This document shows positions 27,132 to 37,885 of a stretch of 64,000 nucleotides of DNA, piece by piece; positions within the stretch are counted from its first letter, which is position 1, and each line of letters starts with the position of its first letter. Under the pieces are notes generated by a model, which saw only the letters and a list, made by a program, of their open reading frames with translations, made no database searches and was not told the origin of the DNA. Made by a program: the position numbers and the translations under genes. The DNA comes from Chromohalobacter moromii (GTDB taxonomy: Bacteria > Pseudomonadota > Gammaproteobacteria > Pseudomonadales > Halomonadaceae): the NCBI RefSeq assembly GCF_023091865.1, contig NZ_JAHXDI010000001.1, positions 310,001 through 374,000 on the forward strand. The letters are read 5' to 3'.

Positions 27132-27159
27132 TTGGGCAAATATCACACAGAATTGGGCA
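27132..27159. promoter_or_regulatory. Direct repeat, candidate AraC-type activator site
   Basis: TTGGGCA occurs at 27132-27138 and again at 27153-27159, a centre-to-centre period of 21 bp or two DNA turns. AraC-family regulators commonly bind two half-sites in direct repeat with such phasing. It lies 107 bp before the dehydrogenase start. Confidence 0.5.
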
Positions 27160-27265
27160 TGGAGGAAATCGCCGGCGGCGCCCACACTATTGGCGTTCGC
27201 GACCCAGGCTGGGTAACTCTCCTAGCCGGTACGCGGTTGCACTCACCCTTCATAGGATATTCGCT

Positions 27266-28321
27266 ATGCCACAAGCTACGGGCTATGCAATGCACTCTGC
27301 GGAGTCGGCACTCGAGCCGTTTTCCTTCGAGCGCCGCACGCCGCGCCCCGACGATGTCGCCATCGAGATTCTCTACTGCGGCGTGTGCCACAGCGATCTG
27401 CACTTCGCACGCGACGACTGGGGAATGGCGCAGTATCCGATCGTGCCGGGTCACGAGATCGTCGGTCGGGTCACCTCCGTCGGCAGCGATGTCGCCAATT
27501 TCAAGGAAGGCGATGTGGTCGGCGTGGGTTGCATGGTCGATTCTTGCCGTCATTGTCAGGCATGCGGCGATGGTCTGGAGCAGTATTGTGCCGAAGGTTT
27601 TACCATGACCTACGGTAGCCCCGACCGCCACGACGGCAGCCTGACTCAGGGCGGTTATTCAGATCGGGTCACGGTCAGCGAGCGTTTCGTACTGCGCATG
27701 CCGGAAGGCATCGACCTTAAATCTGCCGCGCCGCTGTTGTGCGCCGGTATTACCACCTATTCGCCGCTCAAGCATTACGGCGTCAAGCCGGGCCATAAGG
27801 TCGGCGTCATCGGTATGGGCGGTCTCGGCCACATGGGCGTCAAGCTGGCCCAGGCGCTGGGCGCCGAGGTCACGCTGTTCACGCGTTCCGAGAGCAAGGT
27901 CGCCGAGGCCAAGTCCAACGGCGCCGATCACGTTGTGGTCTCCACCGACGAGGCGCAGATGGCGGCGGTCACCGAGACCTTCGACTTCATGCTCGATACC
28001 GTGCCGAACGAGCACGACCTGAATCCGTACCTGCAAGCCTTGAAGTACGACGGTACGCACATTCTGGTTGGCCAGATGCAACCATTGGAGCCTGGCGTGG
28101 CGGGCGCCAACCTGATCTTCCGGCGCCGTGTGCTGGCCGGTTCGCTGATCGGTGGAATTCCCGAGACTCAGGAGCTTCTGGATTTCTGCGCCGAGAAGGG
28201 CATCACCTGCGATGTCGAGATGATCGATATCCAGAACATCAATGAAGCCTGGGATCGCATGCAGAAAGGCGACGTGCGTTATCGCTTCGTCATCGACATG
28301 GCATCGATGCAGAACGGCTGA
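27266..28321 (+). CDS. Zinc-dependent NADP alcohol/aldehyde dehydrogenase, YahK/CAD-like
   Basis: This 351-residue enzyme has the catalytic zinc motifs CGVCHSD and GHEIVG, a four-cysteine structural zinc loop (SCRHCQACGDGLEQYC) and the Rossmann motif GMGGLGHMGVKLAQALGA. The sequence TRSESK after strand 2 favours NADP(H). Relatives such as E. coli YahK reduce a broad range of aldehydes. The start at 27266 has AGGATATTC before it; the longer open frame adds a non-homologous leader. It ends before a strong terminator and is probably controlled by the divergent AraC protein. Confidence 0.92.
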   Translation: MPQATGYAMHSAESALEPFSFERRTPRPDDVAIEILYCGVCHSDLHFARDDWGMAQYPIVPGHEIVGRVTSVGSDVANFKEGDVVGVGCMVDSCRHCQACGDGLEQYCAEGFTMTYGSPDRHDGSLTQGGYSDRVTVSERFVLRMPEGIDLKSAAPLLCAGITTYSPLKHYGVKPGHKVGVIGMGGLGHMGVKLAQALGAEVTLFTRSESKVAEAKSNGADHVVVSTDEAQMAAVTETFDFMLDTVPNEHDLNPYLQALKYDGTHILVGQMQPLEPGVAGANLIFRRRVLAGSLIGGIPETQELLDFCAEKGITCDVEMIDIQNINEAWDRMQKGDVRYRFVIDMASMQNG

Positions 28322-28355
28322 GCAAGTCGCGACGGCTTACCCAGTGATCGTGTCA

Positions 28356-28382
28356 GGCGCGGGCTATGTCCCGCGCCTTTTT
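28356..28382 (+). terminator. Intrinsic terminator of the dehydrogenase gene
   Basis: An 8-bp stem GGCGCGGG/CCCGCGCC (28356-28363 with 28370-28377) has a 6-nt loop and is followed by TTTTT. It lies 34 bp after the stop codon. Confidence 0.9.
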
Positions 28383-28468
28383 CGGTTCTGGCAGGTTGCA
28401 GAATGGGCCATGAAGGGCGGGTGCCGTAAGAGCACCAGGGCACTTTCGGGCGCTCTAGCCAAGCGGCA

Positions 28469-30172
28469 TTACTGCTGCCAGTCGATACGGTTGTCGATGA
28501 CCAGGCCGTCGTCTTCCATACGCATGCGCATTACGACGTTGTCGATGCGCTCGAACTGGTCCCGCATGGCCTCGAGCTGCTCCTCGATGGCGTCGTCGTC
28601 GCCCGCGAGGCTGCCGAAAGCGTCGGCCAACCGAAGCCACTTGGCGTACATGTCACCGGAAAGCTTGAGGTGCATCAGTTCGCCGGCCTCGCCGGTGTCT
28701 TCCTTCATCAGGGTCTTGAGCGTCGCCTGCTCACCTTCGCCCGTTGCTACGCCGAGTGCCTTGTCTGTCATGGCCAGCCAGGCCGGCGTGTCGCCAAGCA
28801 TCGCGGTGAGTTGTGGCGGCAGCGCTTGGGGTTCTCCGTCGCTGGAAAGCGAGAGTGTTGCCAAGCCGGGCAGCATGCTCTGACCGATCGCCAGGAGGCC
28901 GTTGGGATCGTTGGAAGCTACCAGCAAGGAGCCCTTGATGGCGGGCTGACGGCTATCTTCGGGCATCGCGAACTCATCGATTACCAATCGCATACCGCGC
29001 AGGCTACCTAAGGGGGGCATGGCCAGCATATTGGCCTGACGGCCGAATTCGTCCAGGCCGCTATTGAGTTCGGCAAGTGCTGGGCAGTCGAACGGCGTGG
29101 TGCGTATGTGCTGGATCTGTTGGCTCAGTAGATCACGCAGATCGTTCATGGGCAGCGCGATTGCTAGGTCGAAGGGAGACTCGAGCGAGTCCTTGCCCAG
29201 GCCCGGCAGCGTTGAGGTGAGCGCGGCAAACGGGGCGGCAATGTCTTCGGCCAATGCCACATCGACGCGTTGCTCGGTGCGTTCGGCGTCGAGCGTGGTA
29301 TAGCCGGCACTTAGTTGAGGCATGCGTGAGGCTAGGCGCGCCGCGTCCTCGCGGCAGCTCGCCGACACTGGCTCTGGGGCTTGGCCTTGCGTCTGTTCGG
29401 CGAAGCTGCGAAAGGACTGAAGCATCGGGTCTTGGCTGCCGGTGAGCAAGGTCGCCAAGCGTGTCGTATCGACATAGCCCAGGCCGTAGGGCAGATAGCC
29501 CTTGGCGTCGGCCAGCTCGTTGAGTCGTTGGGTATCCTGCACGCTGTTGTCGGGCAGGCTCGTGCCTAACAGTTGCTGAAGAGCGTCGTCATCCAGGTCG
29601 ACGGGGGCCACTGCCAGCACTGCCTGGCCGTCATGAACGGCGCTCAGAAGTTGCAGTGGCGACTCGCCGAGGCGTGCCTGGCGGTATTTCAGCTCGCCTT
29701 GTGTATGGGATCCCAGCGGCTGGCCGGCAGCATCGGCAAGACGTTGCAGGAAGGCCTGGTAACGCTCGGCATCGCTGATGCTCAGGCGCAATACGGGGGT
29801 CAGGCCTAGACCATAGAGCGCGCTGCGACCTCCCAGGTCGACGCCGATCTGTTCAGCGACCTGCTGATAGTTCGATTTGTCAGCAAGTTCCTCGGTGAGT
29901 GCATCGAGCACATTGGCGAGGGACTCGGCCCCGCCGTCGCGGCGCAGTTCCTCTGCAAATTGGTGCAGGTCGACACGCTGTTGCGGGAGTGAGGCATTCG
30001 ATGACGCCAGCGCGGCATCGAGCGTCGTGTCGTCGAGGGTGTCGAGATTGGCGAAGAGGAAGGGGGTATCAGCCGGAACATGCGCCAGCGGTGCGTCTGC
30101 CGAATCTTGTCCGCAACCCGCCAGCAGCACGCTGCCAGCCACTACGCAGGCAAGTGAGATACGTCGTAACAT
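28469..30172 (-). CDS. Large predicted lipoprotein of unknown function
   Basis: This 567-residue protein starts MLRRISLACVVAGSVLLAGC, a clear lipoprotein signal with the lipidated cysteine at 20. After this come GQDSADAP and a long acidic soluble body. Asp is not at +2, so outer-membrane sorting is likely. The body has repeated features: PADTPFLFANLDTLDD early, and several ALAVAP or VALAED-type strands followed by Leu/Gln-rich helices, suggesting two similar halves as in DUF3352-type proteins. I do not recognise a function. It has only one internal Cys pair (residues near 272 and 370), perhaps a disulfide. It follows tesB on the same strand after 217 bp. Confidence 0.8.
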   Translation of the reverse strand: MLRRISLACVVAGSVLLAGCGQDSADAPLAHVPADTPFLFANLDTLDDTTLDAALASSNASLPQQRVDLHQFAEELRRDGGAESLANVLDALTEELADKSNYQQVAEQIGVDLGGRSALYGLGLTPVLRLSISDAERYQAFLQRLADAAGQPLGSHTQGELKYRQARLGESPLQLLSAVHDGQAVLAVAPVDLDDDALQQLLGTSLPDNSVQDTQRLNELADAKGYLPYGLGYVDTTRLATLLTGSQDPMLQSFRSFAEQTQGQAPEPVSASCREDAARLASRMPQLSAGYTTLDAERTEQRVDVALAEDIAAPFAALTSTLPGLGKDSLESPFDLAIALPMNDLRDLLSQQIQHIRTTPFDCPALAELNSGLDEFGRQANMLAMPPLGSLRGMRLVIDEFAMPEDSRQPAIKGSLLVASNDPNGLLAIGQSMLPGLATLSLSSDGEPQALPPQLTAMLGDTPAWLAMTDKALGVATGEGEQATLKTLMKEDTGEAGELMHLKLSGDMYAKWLRLADAFGSLAGDDDAIEEQLEAMRDQFERIDNVVMRMRMEDDGLVIDNRIDWQQ

Positions 30173-30389
30173 GGTGTTCCCTTGTGTTCATTGATGATCC
30201 CCGGGCCTGGGCCGGGCGATACCGGTACCGCGGCGATTGGCAGGAATAGGCGTGTATCACGCTATGCCGCGCCACTCTTGAGGTGGTGGCTATATCGCTT
30301 GAGTGTCGTCGATACCGGTGCATGGCTCATATTAATCGTTTTTTATGTAGCATGCTCGCCATGCAGATAGACGCTACGGTACGCATCGC

Positions 30390-31196
30390 TCAGTCCCGCA
30401 GACGCGTCAGCCCTTCCTGGGCCACCGATGCGACCAGCCGTCCGGTTCGGTCATAGACGCTGCCGCGTGCAAATCCGCGTGCCCCACCGGCCCACGGGCT
30501 CTCCATGTCATACAGCAGCCAGTCGTTGATGGTCACCTCATCGTGGAACCACAGGGCGTGATCGAGACTCGCGATCTGCAGCCGTGGGTCGCCGAAAAAA
30601 GTGTCGTGCGAGACGAGGCTGGTGGTCAGCAGATTGAAATCTGAGCTATAGGCAAGAAGATAGCGATGCAGGGAGCCGTCCTCGGGCAGTTCGCCAGCGA
30701 GGCGGAACCACAGGCGCTTGCGCGGCATGTCGGTGATGGTATCCGGGAAATGCAGAAACTCGATGGGATGGCCGTCGAAGCGCTGTACCTCGGCGCCGGC
30801 TTCGATCAGCGCCTGGGGTGACTCGAGGTCGGGCATTTCGCGCTGATGGCCAAAGCCCGGTTCCTCGCCCTGGAACGAGGCGCTGCAGAAGAAAATGGTC
30901 TTGCCGTTCTGGATGGCGCTGATACGCCGGGTGGTGAAACTCCCACCGTCGCGTACGCGATCGACCTGATACACTACCGGGCGTTTGGCGTCGCCGGGAC
31001 GTAGAAAGTAGCCGTGCAGCGAGTGGGCGCGGCGCGTCGCATCGACCGTGCGGGTGGCAGCAGAAAGCGCTTGGCCGAGCACCTGGCCGCCAAACAATTG
31101 AGGAAGGCCGAGATCTTGGCTACGACCGCGAAACAGGTCCTCCTCCAAGGATTCCAGACCCAATAGATCGACGAGGGTGGCGAGTGGTTGCGTCAT
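30390..31196 (-). CDS. tesB: Acyl-CoA thioesterase II
   Basis: This 268-residue protein is built of two hot-dog domains. Recognisable segments are LFGGQVLGQALSAATRTV, HSLHGYFLRPGDAKRPVVYQVDRVRDGGSF and the C-terminal ASLDHALWFH with DWLLYDMESPWAGGARGFARGSVY. The active-site Asp is in SLDHALWFH. It hydrolyses acyl-CoAs in the cytosol. AAGGAT precedes the start at 31196. It is divergent from tadA, 72 bp apart. Confidence 0.94.
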   Translation of the reverse strand: MTQPLATLVDLLGLESLEEDLFRGRSQDLGLPQLFGGQVLGQALSAATRTVDATRRAHSLHGYFLRPGDAKRPVVYQVDRVRDGGSFTTRRISAIQNGKTIFFCSASFQGEEPGFGHQREMPDLESPQALIEAGAEVQRFDGHPIEFLHFPDTITDMPRKRLWFRLAGELPEDGSLHRYLLAYSSDFNLLTTSLVSHDTFFGDPRLQIASLDHALWFHDEVTINDWLLYDMESPWAGGARGFARGSVYDRTGRLVASVAQEGLTRLRD

Positions 31197-31268
31197 GCCG
31201 GCATCCTTCTGATGGCTCGTTTTCATACGGTTGTTCCAATTCTACCAGCATACCGGAGTGCCCCTGTC

Positions 31269-31724
31269 ATGCGCAGCGATACCTTCTACATGCACCGTGC
31301 GCTAGATCAAGCGCGCATGGGGTTGGAAGCAGGCGAGGTGCCGGTGGGCGCGGTGGTGGTCGAGCCGAGTGGCGAGATCGTGGGCGCGAGCTTCAATGCT
31401 CCGGTGTCGTGCCATGATCCGAGTGGGCATGCCGAGGTGCGCGCCTTGCGCGACGCCGCCGCGCATCTGGGCAACTATCGGCTGGATAGCTGCACGCTCT
31501 TCGTCACCTTGGAACCTTGCATGATGTGCGCCGGGGCGATCATTCATGCGCGCGTGACTCGGGTCGTGTACGGCGCTGCCGAACCCAAGAGTGGCATGGT
31601 CGAATCACGGGCCAACTTGTTTGCCCAGCCTTGGTTCAATCATCGCGTGCAAGTGGAAGGCGGGCTGTTGGCTACGCGCGCGACGCGACTCCTTCAGGCC
31701 TTTTTCGCCGCGCGGCGCGAGTGA
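31269..31724 (+). CDS. tadA: tRNA-specific adenosine deaminase
   Basis: This 151-residue zinc deaminase makes inosine at position 34 of tRNA-Arg(ACG), an essential step for decoding CGN codons. The zinc motifs are GHAEVRAL and PCMMCAGAI, both intact. The start at 31269 (MRSDTFYMHRAL) matches the usual length; GGAG lies about 11 bases upstream. It converges with mltF, with only one base between the two stop codons. Confidence 0.95.
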   Translation: MRSDTFYMHRALDQARMGLEAGEVPVGAVVVEPSGEIVGASFNAPVSCHDPSGHAEVRALRDAAAHLGNYRLDSCTLFVTLEPCMMCAGAIIHARVTRVVYGAAEPKSGMVESRANLFAQPWFNHRVQVEGGLLATRATRLLQAFFAARRE

Positions 31725-31725
31725 G

Positions 31726-33183
31726 TTAGAGCACCGGGGGGACGGTGTCGAAAGGCGTTCCCTGAAGCATCGGATCCTCGCGTTCGCCGAGCTGGTGGAA
31801 TTGGCGCCGACTGCGATCCACGTAGTTGAGAATTTCGTAATAGCGACGAATGTTGCGCACGTAAATCACCGGTTCGCCGCCACGCGCGTAACCATGATGG
31901 ACCTTGCTGTACCACTGGCGCTTCTGTAGCAGGGGCAATGCCTTGCGTACGTCTGCCCAGTTGTACGGGTCGCCGCCCTGCATCTCGGCGATCTTCTGTG
32001 CATCGTAGAGATGTCCCAGGCCGACGTTGTAGGCTGCAAGTGCCATCCAGGTACGATCCGGCTCGGTGATCTCTTCCTGTAGACGACCCTTCACATGGCC
32101 GAGATAGATCGCGCCTCCCTCGATGCTCTGTTCGGGATCGAGCCGGTTGCTTACGCCGACTTCGGCGGCGGTGGCGTTAGTCAGCATCATCAGGCCGCGC
32201 ACGCCGGTTGGTGAGGTTGCACGCGGCTTCCAATGCGATTCCTGATAGCCCAGTGCCGCCAACAGTTTCCAGTCGAAGCCGGAATCGCGCGCCGCTTGCT
32301 TGAAAGCGTCTTCATAGCGGGGTAGGCGGTTCTGGGCATGACGGATGAAAAGGCTTGCACCCACGTATTCGAGGTAGTTGTCATGACCGAAGTAGCGTGC
32401 GGTCAAATCCGCCAAGTCACCGTGCTCCCTAAGACGCGCGATAAACTGGTTGGCGGCTCGCAGCAGTGCCACGCCACTGTTCTTGGGTAGCGCCCACACG
32501 AGGCTTTGCGGCTCGCCCAGAGGAAAGCCGCTCTCGACGTCGGGAAAGAACAACCGGTTGAGCTTGAACTGATGGGCATAGACGACGGCGGCATCGAGTT
32601 CGCCATTCTCGACCATTTCGATGAGGTCGGTGACTTCCAACTCGTCGGTTTCCCGCCAGGTCAATTTAGGGAGGGATTCCTGCAGGTCGCGTAACGCGTG
32701 GCCGGTTCCCGAGCCACGTAGCGCAGCGATATCCAATCCCAGGAGGTCTTCCGGTGCCTTGGGCGGGGTGATGCCGTGGTGATAGATGACGATGGGCTGC
32801 ATCGACATGATCGGGCGGGTGTAATTCACTCCGGGTACGGCGGGGTCGAGCGTGAGAGTGGCGGCACCGACGTCGGCGCGGCCATCGCGCACGGCACTGA
32901 GTACCCCGCCGATGCTGCCCTGGCTATCGATCGACAGGCTGACATCCAGCGCCTCGGCGAATTGCCGTGCCAACTCGTATTCGAACCCCGTCGGACCGTG
33001 GCGCCCTTCGTAATAGGTCGACGGCGTATTGCGGGTGAATACCTGGATAAAATCACGCGAGATGACCTCCGACAACGCGGCGTCCCGAACTGGGAGCGTG
33101 CGGCCATCGGGAATCAGTAGCGCCAGCAGGGCGACGAGTGTGGTCGCGGCTGGCCGCATGTAGTGTAAGAGAGCATCAAACAT
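31726..33183 (-). CDS. mltF: Membrane-bound lytic murein transglycosylase F
   Basis: This 485-residue protein has an N-terminal hydrophobic signal (residues 10-24), a family-3 solute-binding-like regulatory domain (about 45-275) and a C-terminal SLT lysozyme-like domain. The catalytic Glu is in [27 protein letters not shown], and [10 protein letters not shown] follows. This arrangement is diagnostic of MltF, which cleaves peptidoglycan glycan strands to 1,6-anhydromuropeptides. The ampD gene in the same window would process such products. It is divergent from purL. Confidence 0.94.
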   Translation of the reverse strand: MFDALLHYMRPAATTLVALLALLIPDGRTLPVRDAALSEVISRDFIQVFTRNTPSTYYEGRHGPTGFEYELARQFAEALDVSLSIDSQGSIGGVLSAVRDGRADVGAATLTLDPAVPGVNYTRPIMSMQPIVIYHHGITPPKAPEDLLGLDIAALRGSGTGHALRDLQESLPKLTWRETDELEVTDLIEMVENGELDAAVVYAHQFKLNRLFFPDVESGFPLGEPQSLVWALPKNSGVALLRAANQFIARLREHGDLADLTARYFGHDNYLEYVGASLFIRHAQNRLPRYEDAFKQAARDSGFDWKLLAALGYQESHWKPRATSPTGVRGLMMLTNATAAEVGVSNRLDPEQSIEGGAIYLGHVKGRLQEEITEPDRTWMALAAYNVGLGHLYDAQKIAEMQGGDPYNWADVRKALPLLQKRQWYSKVHHGYARGGEPVIYVRNIRRYYEILNYVDRSRRQFHQLGEREDPMLQGTPFDTVPPVL

Positions 33184-33374
33184 GCCAGTTCGAGTCAGCG
33201 ATGAGAGGAGCCACCTTAGCGGGCGTTACGCCTTGTGTCACCTGACGGCGATTCCACGCAATGGGTAAGGGCATGAAGGCGTCTTCGCCCGTCGGGGCCT
33301 TTTCCAGTATCATGATCGCTCATTGGCCGCCGCCCGCGGCATCGTCTACTTGCTGTCCCAGAGGCCCATTCGAC

Positions 33375-36300
33375 ATGCTCGAACTGCGAGGAGCGCCCGC
33401 CCTTTCCGCCTTCCGTCATGCCAAGCTGCTAGCTGCGTTACGTGATGCCGTGCCCGAGGTCGAGGCACTGCATGCCGATTACGTTCATTTCGTCGATCAC
33501 CAGGAGGCGCTCGATGATGCGGCACAAGAGGTGTTGGCTCAGCTGCTGAGCTATGGCCCCGTTCGTGATGGTGGAAATGCCGATCACGAAGGGCACCTGT
33601 TGTTGGTCGTGCCGCGCCTAGGCACGCTCTCGCCGTGGTCATCGAAGGCCACCGATATCGCCCACAACTGCGGCTTGACGCAGGTGCGCCGGATCGAGCG
33701 CGGCATTGCTTACCGTGTGACACTCAACGGTTCGCTCGACGAGTCGGCCTTCGCGAGCCTGGTGGCGGCGCTTCACGATCCGATGACGGAAACGGTGCTG
33801 GCCAATGCGAGCGATGCGGCCAAGCTCTTCGAGCGCCATGAGCCGGCGCCGTTGGGGCGTGTCGATGTGCTCGAAGGCGGGCGCGACGCGCTGGTCGACG
33901 CCAATGACGCGCTGGGACTGGCGCTGGCCGAGGATGAGATCGACTATCTGCTCGATGCCTTCCAGGAGCTCGATCGCAATCCCACCGATGTCGAACTGAT
34001 GATGTTCGCGCAGGCCAATTCCGAGCATTGCCGGCATAAGATTTTCAATGCCGATTGGCATGTCGACGACGAGGCGCAGCCGCACTCGCTGTTCAAGATG
34101 ATCAAGAACACCTATGCGTGTTCCAGCGACGGGATCCTTTCCGCGTATAGCGATAACGCCGCCGTGATTCGTGGTACCGAGGCCGGACGCTTCTTCGCCG
34201 CGCCCTGGCTACCGGACCGCGAGCAGGAAACGCGCTACGCGGCGACGCAGGAGCCAATCCACATCTTGATGAAGGTGGAAACCCATAACCATCCGACGGC
34301 CATCGCACCCTATCCCGGTGCGGCGACGGGGGCCGGCGGCGAGATTCGCGATGAAGGCGCCACCGGCGTCGGCGGCAAGCCCAAGGCGGGGCTCACCGGG
34401 TTCGCGGTGTCCAACCTGCGTATCCCCGAATTCGTGCAGCCCTGGGAAGCCTTCGACTACGGCAAGCCCGCGCGCATTCAGTCGGCACTGGACATCATGC
34501 TGAAGGCGCCCATCGGCGGGGCGGCGTTCAACAACGAGTTCGGACGTCCCAACCTGAGCGGCTTTTTCCGTACCTACGAACAGGATGCGGTCGGTGCGGC
34601 CGGGATCGAGCGGCGCGGCTATCACAAGCCGGTAATGCTCGCCGGCGGCTACGGCAATATTCGCGAAGGTCATGTCGCCAAGGGCGATATACCGGTCGGT
34701 GGCAAGCTGATCGTGATGGGCGGTCCGTCGATGAAAATCGGCCTCGGCGGCGGGGCGGCATCGAGCATGGCCTCGGGCGCATCCAGCGAGGATCTCGATT
34801 TCGCCTCCGTGCAGCGTGACAACGCGGAGATCGAGCGGCGCGCCCAGGAAGTCATCGATCGGTGCTGGGCGCTGGGCGACGACAATCCCATCTGCTTCAT
34901 TCACGACGTGGGCGCCGGCGGGCTTTCCAATGCGCTGCCGGAACTGGTCAAGGACGGCGATCGGGGCGGGCGTTTCGAGCTGCGCGACATTCCCAATGCC
35001 GAGCCGGGCATGAGCCCGCTGGCCATCTGGTGCAACGAGGCCCAGGAGCGCTATGTGCTGGCGGTGGCGCCGGACGACCTGGAGGCCTTCGACGCGCTGT
35101 GCCGGCGCGAGCGTTGCCCCTATGCCGTGGTCGGCGAGGCGACCGAGGCCCACCATCTGTCGGTCCACGATGGTCACTTCGATACGCGTCCCGTCGACCT
35201 GCCGATGAGCGTGCTGTTCGGCAAGCCGCCCAAGATGTCGCGTGCCTTCGAGCGACGCACGCTGACGATGCCCAGCCTGGGGCTCGACAATCTCGATCTG
35301 CGCGAGGCGCTGGATCGGGTGCTGCGCCTGCCGGCCGTGGCGTCCAAGAGCTTTCTGATCACCATCGGCGACCGTTCGATCACCGGGCAGGTGGCGCGTG
35401 ACCAGATGGTCGGGCCCTGGCAGGTGCCCGTGGCGGACTGCGCGGTGACCACGGCCAGTTTCGATACGCATGCCGGCGAGGCCATGGCCCTCGGCGAGCG
35501 TCCGCCGGTGGCACTGGTCGACCCGGCGGCCAGCGCCCGCCTGGCGGTGGCCGAGGCCATCACCAACCTGGCGGCGGCGCCGATTGCCAAGCTCTCCGAC
35601 ATCAAGCTCTCCGCCAACTGGATGAGCGCCGCCGAGCATGAAGGCGAGAACCAGGCCCTGTATGACGCCGTGCATGCCGTGGGCATGGAACTCTGCCCGC
35701 AGCTGGGCATCGCCATTCCGGTGGGCAAGGACTCGATGTCCATGCGCACCGCCTGGCAGGAAGAGACCGCCGAGGGCGAGCATGAAGACAAGAGCGTGAC
35801 AGCGCCGCTGACGCTCAATATCACCGGTTTCGCACCGGTCACCGATGCCATGCGCACCCTGACCCCGCAGTTGCGCCTGGACCAGGACGAGAGCGACTTG
35901 ATTCTCATCGACCTGGGCCAGGGGCAGAACCGGCTGGGGGGCTCGGCGCTGGCGCAGGTATACGGCCAGGTCGGGGATGCATGCCCCGACCTCGAGGACG
36001 CCGAGGACCTCAAGGCGTTCTTCTCGGTCATTCAAGGCCTCAATGCCGACGGCAAGCTGCTCGCCTACCACGATCGCAGTGACGGTGGCCTGCTGGTGAC
36101 CCTGCTGGAAATGGCCTTTGCGGCGCGCGGGGGGCTGGAGATCAAGCTCGACTGGTTGATCGACGACGCCTACGAGGCCTTCGATGCCTTGTTCGCCGAA
36201 GAACTGGGGGCGGTGATTCAGGTCAATCGCCGCGACACCGAGTTCGTGCTCGCCCAGCTGGCCGCGGCCGGCCTCGAGACCTGCGGTGTGGTGGCACGGC

Positions 36301-37316
36301 CGCGCTACGACGATCAGGTCCGTGTCACGCTGTTCGAAGAACCGCTGCTGGAAACCACGCGGGCCATCGCCCAGCGCACCTGGACCGAGACCAGCTATCG
36401 CATGCAGGCGCTGCGCGATAATCCGGACTGCGCGAAGTCCGAATTCGACGCTTTGCTCGACCTGCGCGATCCGGGCCTTTCGGCGCAGCCTAGCTTCGAT
36501 GTCGACGAGGACATTACCGCGCCCTATGTTGGGCGTGGCGAGAAGCCACGCGTGGCGGTGCTGCGCGAGCAGGGTGTCAACGGCCATGTCGAGATGGCGG
36601 CGGCCTTTGATCGCGCCGGTTTCGCGGCCATCGACGTGCATATGAGCGATATCCTCGAGGGGCGTGTCGATCTGGAAACCATGAAAGGGCTGATCGCCTG
36701 TGGCGGCTTCTCGTACGGCGACGTGCTCGGCGCCGGCGGCGGCTGGGCCAAGTCGGTGCTCTTCAACAGTCGCGCGCGCGACGCCTTCGAAGGCTTCTTC
36801 CAGCGTGATGACAGCTTCTCGCTGGGCGTGTGCAACGGCTGCCAGATGCTCTCGCAGCTCAAGTCGTTGATCCCCGGGGCCGAGAACTGGCCGCGTTTCG
36901 TGCGCAACGAGTCCGAGCAGTTTGAAGCGCGCGTGAGCATGGTGCAGGTCGAGAAGAGTCCCTCGATCCTGCTCGCCGGCATGGAAGGATCGCGCCTGCC
37001 GATCGCCGTGGCCCACGGTGAAGGGCGCGCCGAATTCCGCGATAGCGGTCATTTGCGCAGCATGCAGACCAGCGATCAGATCGCCATGCGCTACGTGGAC
37101 AACTATGGCCAGGTCACCACGCGCTATCCCGCCAACCCCAATGGCTCATCCTCGGGGATCACGGGGCTGACCACGCCGGACGGCCGCGTGACGATCATGA
37201 TGCCGCACCCCGAGCGCGTGGCCCGCGCGGTCACCAACTCCTGGCGTCCCGACGAATGGCAGGAAGACGGCGCCTGGATGCGCCTTTTCCGCAACGCGCG
37301 CGGATGGGTGGATTGA
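33375..37316 (+). CDS. purL: Phosphoribosylformylglycinamidine synthase
   Basis: This 1313-residue large-type PurL converts FGAR, glutamine and ATP to FGAM in purine synthesis. It has an N-terminal PurS-like part, two AIRS-type ATP-binding halves ([38 protein letters not shown]-type region [12 protein letters not shown]) and a C-terminal glutamine amidotransferase. The amidotransferase Cys is in GVCNGCQML and its His/Glu in MPHPERV. The start at 33375 gives the family N-terminus [14 protein letters not shown] with GAGG about 9 bases upstream. It is a monocistronic unit closed by a strong terminator. Confidence 0.97.
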   Translation: MLELRGAPALSAFRHAKLLAALRDAVPEVEALHADYVHFVDHQEALDDAAQEVLAQLLSYGPVRDGGNADHEGHLLLVVPRLGTLSPWSSKATDIAHNCGLTQVRRIERGIAYRVTLNGSLDESAFASLVAALHDPMTETVLANASDAAKLFERHEPAPLGRVDVLEGGRDALVDANDALGLALAEDEIDYLLDAFQELDRNPTDVELMMFAQANSEHCRHKIFNADWHVDDEAQPHSLFKMIKNTYACSSDGILSAYSDNAAVIRGTEAGRFFAAPWLPDREQETRYAATQEPIHILMKVETHNHPTAIAPYPGAATGAGGEIRDEGATGVGGKPKAGLTGFAVSNLRIPEFVQPWEAFDYGKPARIQSALDIMLKAPIGGAAFNNEFGRPNLSGFFRTYEQDAVGAAGIERRGYHKPVMLAGGYGNIREGHVAKGDIPVGGKLIVMGGPSMKIGLGGGAASSMASGASSEDLDFASVQRDNAEIERRAQEVIDRCWALGDDNPICFIHDVGAGGLSNALPELVKDGDRGGRFELRDIPNAEPGMSPLAIWCNEAQERYVLAVAPDDLEAFDALCRRERCPYAVVGEATEAHHLSVHDGHFDTRPVDLPMSVLFGKPPKMSRAFERRTLTMPSLGLDNLDLREALDRVLRLPAVASKSFLITIGDRSITGQVARDQMVGPWQVPVADCAVTTASFDTHAGEAMALGERPPVALVDPAASARLAVAEAITNLAAAPIAKLSDIKLSANWMSAAEHEGENQALYDAVHAVGMELCPQLGIAIPVGKDSMSMRTAWQEETAEGEHEDKSVTAPLTLNITGFAPVTDAMRTLTPQLRLDQDESDLILIDLGQGQNRLGGSALAQVYGQVGDACPDLEDAEDLKAFFSVIQGLNADGKLLAYHDRSDGGLLVTLLEMAFAARGGLEIKLDWLIDDAYEAFDALFAEELGAVIQVNRRDTEFVLAQLAAAGLETCGVVARPRYDDQVRVTLFEEPLLETTRAIAQRTWTETSYRMQALRDNPDCAKSEFDALLDLRDPGLSAQPSFDVDEDITAPYVGRGEKPRVAVLREQGVNGHVEMAAAFDRAGFAAIDVHMSDILEGRVDLETMKGLIACGGFSYGDVLGAGGGWAKSVLFNSRARDAFEGFFQRDDSFSLGVCNGCQMLSQLKSLIPGAENWPRFVRNESEQFEARVSMVQVEKSPSILLAGMEGSRLPIAVAHGEGRAEFRDSGHLRSMQTSDQIAMRYVDNYGQVTTRYPANPNGSSSGITGLTTPDGRVTIMMPHPERVARAVTNSWRPDEWQEDGAWMRLFRNARGWVD

Positions 37317-37338
37317 TGTAAGTGTGCTTATGAAGACG

Positions 37339-37374
37339 AAAGCCGGCTTGCCTCAGGGCAAGCCGGCTTTTTAT
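37339..37374 (+). terminator. Intrinsic terminator of purL
   Basis: A perfect 14-bp stem (37339-37352 with 37357-37370) has loop TCAG and is followed by TTTTATTT. It lies 22 bp after the purL stop. Confidence 0.95.
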
Positions 37375-37468
37375 TTCGTCCTGACGCCGGCACCGTTACC
37401 TTTAGAGAGATGATTTATTCGACGAGCCAAGTCAGGTGAGCCAAGCCGCTGAGTCGGGCGAGGCGGCA

Positions 37469-37495
37469 AGACCGCGGCGTTCGGTGTCGCGGTCT
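37469..37495. other. Perfect 8-bp inverted repeat
   Basis: AGACCGCG (37469-37476) pairs with CGCGGTCT (37488-37495) around an 11-nt loop. It lies downstream of the ABM gene on its transcribed strand, but no T-run follows. It may be a weak terminator or a 3' mRNA stabiliser. Confidence 0.4.
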
Positions 37496-37519
37496 CGTGC
37501 TTGCCCGGCGAGGAGCGCG

Positions 37520-37837
37520 TTATTCGGGACGGATGGCCGTATAGAAAAAGCGTCCCGATGGCTCGTCGGCGAGCAGCGGTGCACTGCCTTCCTTGAAAGG
37601 CGCGTAGTGGGGCATCTGCATGTGGTGCTCGAAGGCGTCGCGGTCGCGATAGACTTCGTGCAGCACGACGACATTGTCGCTACCTTCCGGCGTCAGCACG
37701 TCGAACGCCAGGCAGCCTTCCTCATTGGCCAGTGATTCGTTGGCGTCGTTGTGCGCCAAGGCGAGAAATGCGGGTATTTGGCCTTCCTTGAGACGGAATT
37801 CGGCGAGCACCACGAAATAGGGTTGAGTCGAGGACAT
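37520..37837 (-). CDS. Antibiotic-biosynthesis-monooxygenase (ABM) domain protein
   Basis: This 105-residue single ABM domain shows FVVLAEFRLKEGQIPAFLALA, NEEGCLAFDVL, VVVLHEVYRDRDAFEHHMQMPHY and FKEGSAPLL. The fold is a dimeric ferredoxin-like barrel. Relatives include quinol monooxygenase YgiN and many proteins of unknown role. GGAG precedes the ATG. It is a lone gene convergent with purL; the reaction cannot be assigned. Confidence 0.85.
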   Translation of the reverse strand: MSSTQPYFVVLAEFRLKEGQIPAFLALAHNDANESLANEEGCLAFDVLTPEGSDNVVVLHEVYRDRDAFEHHMQMPHYAPFKEGSAPLLADEPSGRFFYTAIRPE

Positions 37838-37885
37838 GAAGGATCTCCGAATAACGGATGTCAGTGAAAAGTGCCGATAACAATC

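Noticed and set aside
34209-37052. Very long open frame of 947 codons antisense to purL
   Set aside because: It mirrors the GC-rich codons of purL, is rich in His/Arg/Gln/Gly without domain-like segments, and the sense frame is an unmistakable PurL.
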